Positions 59,581-64,000 of a DNA stretch of 64,000 nt are shown piece after piece. The position numbers and the translations under genes are program-made. The stretch comes from Heliocidaris tuberculata. Its lineage: Eukaryota; Echinodermata; Echinoidea; Camarodonta; Echinometridae. Every line of letters begins with the position of its first letter. The first letter of the stretch is position 1. The stretch is from contig CM046835.1 of assembly GCA_025618425.1 (NCBI GenBank), positions 18,007,995 through 18,071,994 of the forward strand. The letters run 5' to 3'. Below the pieces are notes generated by a model that made no database searches, was not told where the DNA came from, and saw only the letters and a list, made by a program, of their open reading frames with translations.

Positions 59581-61128
59581 GTGATGATTACACTTTTATT
59601 TATTCGTGCCAAAGTCAGATATAGGATCAAGTGTTTTCCATTTATTTCCCCCAAAATCTGCATTTTGTATGAAAATCAATGTACATTTGATATATATCAG
59701 TACATTTAGCAAAAGCGAGCATGATCTAAAAACTTTTCATGGAACTGGATATATAGGCATTTATCCATGTATGTATTTTATGCCATCGGTAGTAAAATTA
59801 TGTCTGCCGTCATAAGGCACATGCAAAATTTGCAAAGGGTGAGTAGACAACATTTAAACTACTTTTTAAAATCGAAAATGGGAACATCGTGACATCGCGG
59901 GGGATGGGGGGGGGGGGTGAAAACATCGATGAGAGAGACCTCTCTGAATGGTTGTCTCCTATGTAGATAGTGATACCATCGTCTCGCTATACAGAACCTG
60001 ATGAATAATTGATCGCCTTTCACATTTTTAGGTGGGCTGTACTTCAAGTACAGACCAATTTCTGTCTTTGTACGATTTTTTAAAAATTATTATTTATTGA
60101 TATTTATTTATACCCACTTTTTTGTACGCACAATACCTCCCAAAAGGTTTATTCAAATGTACTCAAATTTGGCACAATGGTTTTTCAACATAGTTTGATT
60201 TGATTTGATTTATTTCCACGTTCAGTTTACATAATATATGTACAATGAGAAAGCAAACTATAAGCATATAATCAAATGACATAATAAAAAGAGTAATGCA
60301 TATACAATAACAGCACTGTAGAGTAAATATTTCCAGTAGTTATAGTAAACGCATACAGTATATACAGATGGGGAAACCTATTGAAAGCGGGGCTTGTCGA
60401 GTTAGGTCCCCATTTAGCAAAGAAAAAGGGGCTGGAAAGCAAAATTGGTGAGATCAAGATGAGAAGAAACAAAGAAAGCATGAAAATCAACACGTGGAAA
60501 CAAAACAGAACATGAAATGACTGAATAATTGTAGAGAGGGAAAGGGAAAGAGAGAGAGAGAGAAGAAGAAGAAGAAGAAGAAGAAGAAGAAGAAGAAGAA
60601 GAAGAAGAAGGAGGAGAAGAAGAAGAAGAAGAAGAAGAAGAAGAAGAAGAAGAAGAAGAAGAAGAAGAAGAAGAAGAAGAAGAAGAAGAAGAAGAAGAAG
60701 AAGAAGAAGAAGAAGAAGAAGAAGAAGAAGAAGAAGAAGAAGAAGAGAGAAGCGAAGTGCAGATCTAGATCAGCAACCATGCAGCATTTTGTGATGAAAA
60801 AACAAGGGCGTTTTATAGTGCGCTAAGATGGATAGGGAAGATGGATTAATTTGCATGGGTTCAGCAAAAGAGATTTCAGTTGTTTTTTTTAACGGTGTAT
60901 TCTCTCTATTTCCTTAAGGTTGGGTTCAAGACTGTTCCAAAATTAGGGACCTGTAAAAACGAAACGAAACATTTAGAAGGGATGACTCTGAAATTTTCAC
61001 TCTTAGTGTAATCTTGATCGTGACGGTTAAAATTCAGAAAATGGCTGCTCCTCAAAGTATTGGTGATGAGCTTTCATCCTCCATCTGAGTTCAATTTTTA
61101 CCTCCTTAATTGAGGATCACAAGGTTCT
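59581..61128 (+). other. ADI1 intron 2, first part
   Basis: Contains the (GAA)n tract and LINE-tail-like TTTGATTTGATTTG sequence near 60195. No further ADI1 exon recognised. Confidence 0.5.
60562..60746. repeat. (GAA)n microsatellite, about 185 bp
   Basis: Almost pure GAA, with one GGAGGA interruption near 60611. The poly-Phe frame on the minus strand is an artefact. Confidence 0.95.
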
Positions 61129-61560
61129 ATAAATAATAATAATAATAATAATACAATACATTTATTAGGCGCTTAATACGGATGTTTCTAAGCGCACGGT
61201 TTACCGGAAAATTAAGATTAAATCCAAAATAATACAAAAATACAAAAATTATTAGGAACCTTATGTAATTCAAACAATAGATACAGTGTATAAATACGGT
61301 AAATGAATACTGAAAATCAAAGTCGGTGTGCACCTCCATCGACCGACCCACAACTGGGCCATTGCAGAGGACTATCTACTAAAAAGGTAAGTTTTCAGCA
61401 GGGACTTATACTGATTAACGGAAGTGGCTAGATGTATATAGGCAGGCAGAGAATTCCAGAGAGAAGGGGCAATTGTAGAAAAAGCACGATCACCATATTT
61501 TGTGGAAGTGCGAGGTCCAGGAGATAGAACTTTAGTCAACTGCCAAGTATTTAATAAAAA
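61129..61560 (-). mobile_element. CR1/L2-type LINE 3' fragment
   Basis: The minus strand encodes QLTKVLSPGPRTSTKYGDRA, then FSTIAPSLWNSLPAYIHLA and a YKSLLKTYLFSR stop. A short 3' UTR follows with TAAGCGCCTAATAAATG and an ATT microsatellite at 61130-61152. The diagnostic GDRAFS..AP.LWNSLP motif is well preserved. Confidence 0.85.
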
Positions 61561-61730
61561 AAAAAAAAAACTTGGAAAAAAACCAGTCCATACTACTTTA
61601 GCCTGTACGAATAAAATATGAACAGAACAATACAATATACTAATAAGAATAAGAAGCAAAGATAATGCATTTTAAATTACCCGACAATTCAAAATATGAT
61701 TCGTATTTGTCTTTTTAAGGCTTGCAAATG

Positions 61731-62069
61731 CCGTAAGCGCTTTATATAGTTCCGGAAAAAAATACTGTCCTCATCCAAATCCGCATAGACTTTCTCTCTT
61801 ATAAAAATTATTCTGAGACACTTTCAAAATATTATGCAGAGAGTGATCTTGATAATACCATTATTAACACGGATTTTACTTACTTTAAAAAATGGAGTAA
61901 CACGCAAAAGAGTGTGAGCTAACTATAGTCCCGACAAGGAAATTATGAAAGCAATGGAAGATGCCAAGAATATGGCTAATCTTTTTTCGACAAGTAAAAG
62001 CGTGAGCTATATACCCTTGGAGGAGCCTGACAAATTCAAGTTAATGCTTGATGAGGAGAACACATTTTA
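61731..62069 (+). other. Two adjacent open segments, unidentified
   Basis: 61731-61921 is open through IDFLSYKNYSETLSKYYAES to a TAA. In another frame, 61918-62068 reads SPDKEIMKAMEDAKNMANLF, then STSKSVSYIPLEEPDKFKL and MLDEENTF with a stop, preceded by an acceptor-like ctatag at 61925-61930. The composition looks protein-like, but I recognise no family. Could be a terminal exon of an unseen gene or a decayed element. Confidence 0.25.
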
Positions 62070-62477
62070 AAAAAAATTTCAAGCTAGTATCTGCTTGCCT
62101 TTAGTAATTAAGCCTTTGCTTCTTCTTACAAGCTAAGACTTGTTCTTGTAAGCAAATACTTACTTAAAAGTTAAAGCTTGTTTTCTTGGATGATATTTCT
62201 AAGGAAATGCTTGCCGTCAGAAGCATTTGCTTGGCATTTGCAAGTAGAAGTTTTTTTCTTGAATCTGAAACCATTTACTTGCTAGTATTTGCTTGTCCCC
62301 CACCCAAAAAAAAAAAAATCAAATACGCTGTTGAATATAAGCCTGACACGTCTAATGTTTACTATGCAGCATTTGACAAACTACCACTACGGGCTCCTCT
62401 ATTTTCCACTATTGGCCTCATTTTCTGATTGATTTTATTGGACCTCTAATAATTTGTCAACCAGGCATGTTGTCTAC

Positions 62478-63195
62478 AAATTTATTTCTAAACACAACAA
62501 AAAAAGTAACTCCCCCTTAATCGAAATGGCGTAATTTTTTAACGAAAAGGTTTTGAGCAAAATAACTTGGCAGGAGAGTTCCTACACTTATTGACTAACT
62601 TTTCTGTGAAAATGAGATTGATCCATTGAGCCATGCATGAGTGAGCAAACATTAAAGGCAAAATTGTCACTTTTCAAAAGTCACAAGGATCATTTGGGGG
62701 ATTCTGTGAAACGGGATTTTAGCGAATTCGGTTTCTGGTTTATGGTTGGGTGAGCACAATTTGAAAAATAATTCAACCCTCCCGAATTTGAAATTGCAAA
62801 ATCCATTCAGTTTATTGAAAAAAAAATAATAACTCCAGATATTTTTACCAAAATGTATCATCACATGTAATGTGAACATATGAGGTTGTCATCGTGTCAT
62901 GGTTGAGTGAGCACGCTTTAAAAATCGCGCAAGAAATGCTAAAATGTACTGTTAATACAGCATAAAAAATTACCCTTGTGACTTTTGAAAAGTGACATTT
63001 TGGCCTTTAACATTTGCCCACTTATGCATGACTCGATGGATCACTCTCATTTTTACAGGGAATTTAGTCGATAAGTGTAAGAACACTCTTGCCAAGTTAT
63101 TTTGCTCACAACCTTTTCGTTAAGAAGTTACGCTAATTTGATAAGGGGGGGGGGTTTACTTTTTTTGTTGTGTTTATACAATAAATTCATTGTAA
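62478..63195. mobile_element. Foldback element with about 215-bp arms
   Basis: 62478-62693 is the inverse of 62976-63195 at high identity, sharing AACGAAAAGG, GCAAAATAACTTGGCA and GTCACTTTTCAAAAGTCACA. The 280-bp centre is unrelated to the arms. Confidence 0.88.
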
Positions 63196-63851
63196 ATTCA
63201 CAAAATAGAAAGAAAGCATTCAACCCATGTGTCTATATGGTTTAAACATTGGCGTCTCGCCGGGGTCCAAGAACGGGTGACTGTCCACAATCAATTGGCG
63301 GTAGAGAAGAAGGAGATAGATAGATAGAGGTGAAAAATAAATGCTTCTCTTGCTTGTCTCTGACAATAGACATTTTTTTCACTACCACGACACGATGATT
63401 ACGAGTCAAGAGAGTCCTATACACCCTGCAAACATGCATTGATTATACTTGACCTGCCGTGAATTTCGATGTCACACACCAACAATCTACAATTAAATTT
63501 CAATGTTGAAAAGAAACAAACCAGAAACTGGAATATAGTTTTTGAAGTCCTGCCCCAAGACAGACATGCACTCATTGTAGTTTTTAAGCATCGATATTCC
63601 TTGTTACCTCAAACAGCAGTTATCATAACTGTATCAACATAGATAATAAATTGAGATGATTGTGACTGCCTCTCAAATATATCTTTATTAATTTATAACA
63701 TTTTTTCACTGCTCGTTAATTTTTAGCTTCTCCTCTACTTCCTCCTCTACATGACGAATCCAGTAGAGGACAACCCATGAGAAAGAAATAATGAAACATA
63801 GGACAGCCTACCAATATGTACTGATACAAAATATTTCCATGTCCCTTTTAC
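63196..63851. other. No feature recognised
   Basis: Non-coding, with a short GATA repeat near 63315. Probably still within the ADI1 intron if the gene continues to the right. Confidence 0.5.
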
Positions 63852-64000
63852 CAGAGGCGGCGCTCCCGGGGAGAGGGGCCACAGTGCCCCACCCTACCCA
63901 CTTTTTCAAGCACCCCAAAAAAACCCCTTTTCACTCTGATAAGTGTCTCTTTTTTTTTTTTTTTTTTTTTTTTAATAAACGCACGTTTTACTTGTAATAA
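63852..64000 (-). mobile_element. hAT-like element, cut by window edge
   Basis: CAGAGGCGGCGCTCCCGGGG and CACTTTTTCAAGCACCCCAAA match the inverse of the right end of the element at 48811-49630 (about 49560-49630). Only one terminus lies within the window. Confidence 0.8.

Noticed and set aside
60487..60780. Poly-Phe open frame of 97 aa on the minus strand
   Set aside because: Direct translation of the (GAA)n/(TTC)n tract.

Overview
The window is AT-rich animal nuclear DNA: long introns with GT-AG splice sites, tRNA-derived SINEs, LINE fragments, many palindromic and inverted-repeat transposons, and abundant microsatellites and poly-G tracts. Exon structure and repeat style suggest a marine invertebrate deuterostome. 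A sea urchin or other echinoderm is my best guess, but nothing here proves it. There are no bacterial operons, CRISPR arrays or rRNA genes.

Three conserved host genes are visible, all assembled by hand from splice sites and reading phase. (1) ZC2HC1A/B-like, plus strand, 15805-25498: nine coding exons, 395 aa, with two C2HC zinc fingers and a C-terminal CHEC/CCEC cysteine motif. (2) ABHD1/ABHD3-like alpha/beta hydrolase, minus strand, 44781-32927: nine coding positions, about 396 aa, with an N-terminal membrane segment and the Ser-Asp-His catalytic elements. One exon position has two phase-matched alternative exons plus a decayed third copy. (3) ADI1 (acireductone dioxygenase), plus strand: first two exons only (59054-59176, 59461-59580). 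I could not find the metal-binding exons before the right edge.

Layout: 1-15.8 kb is intergenic, with microsatellites, an 8-bp-TSD hAT-like element, a mariner-like MITE and SINE remnants. 15.8-25.6 kb is the zinc-finger gene, whose introns hold a SINE, TTAA-flanked MITEs and foldback elements. 25.6-32.8 kb is intergenic, with a near-perfect foldback, a SINE and a 1.15-kb inverted-repeat element. 32.8-44.8 kb (possibly 50.6 kb if a 5' exon is real) is the ABHD gene, with an antisense L1/Tx1-type LINE and an interrupted 245-bp tandem array in introns. 45-59 kb is repeat-dense: a TTAA foldback, a solo LTR with a verifiable empty site, nested hAT-like elements, a 5-kb-spaced duplicated segment, and a long open reverse-transcriptase frame inside a poly-G-ended element. 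59-64 kb is the start of ADI1 plus LINE and foldback repeats.

The three genes are not functionally linked: a zinc-finger/scaffold-type protein, a membrane phospholipase-type hydrolase and a methionine-salvage enzyme. The most interesting item is the duplicated ABHD exon. It encodes the strand ending in the oxyanion-hole PGL(T/G)G motif, and its reading phases make skipping or double inclusion produce an early stop.
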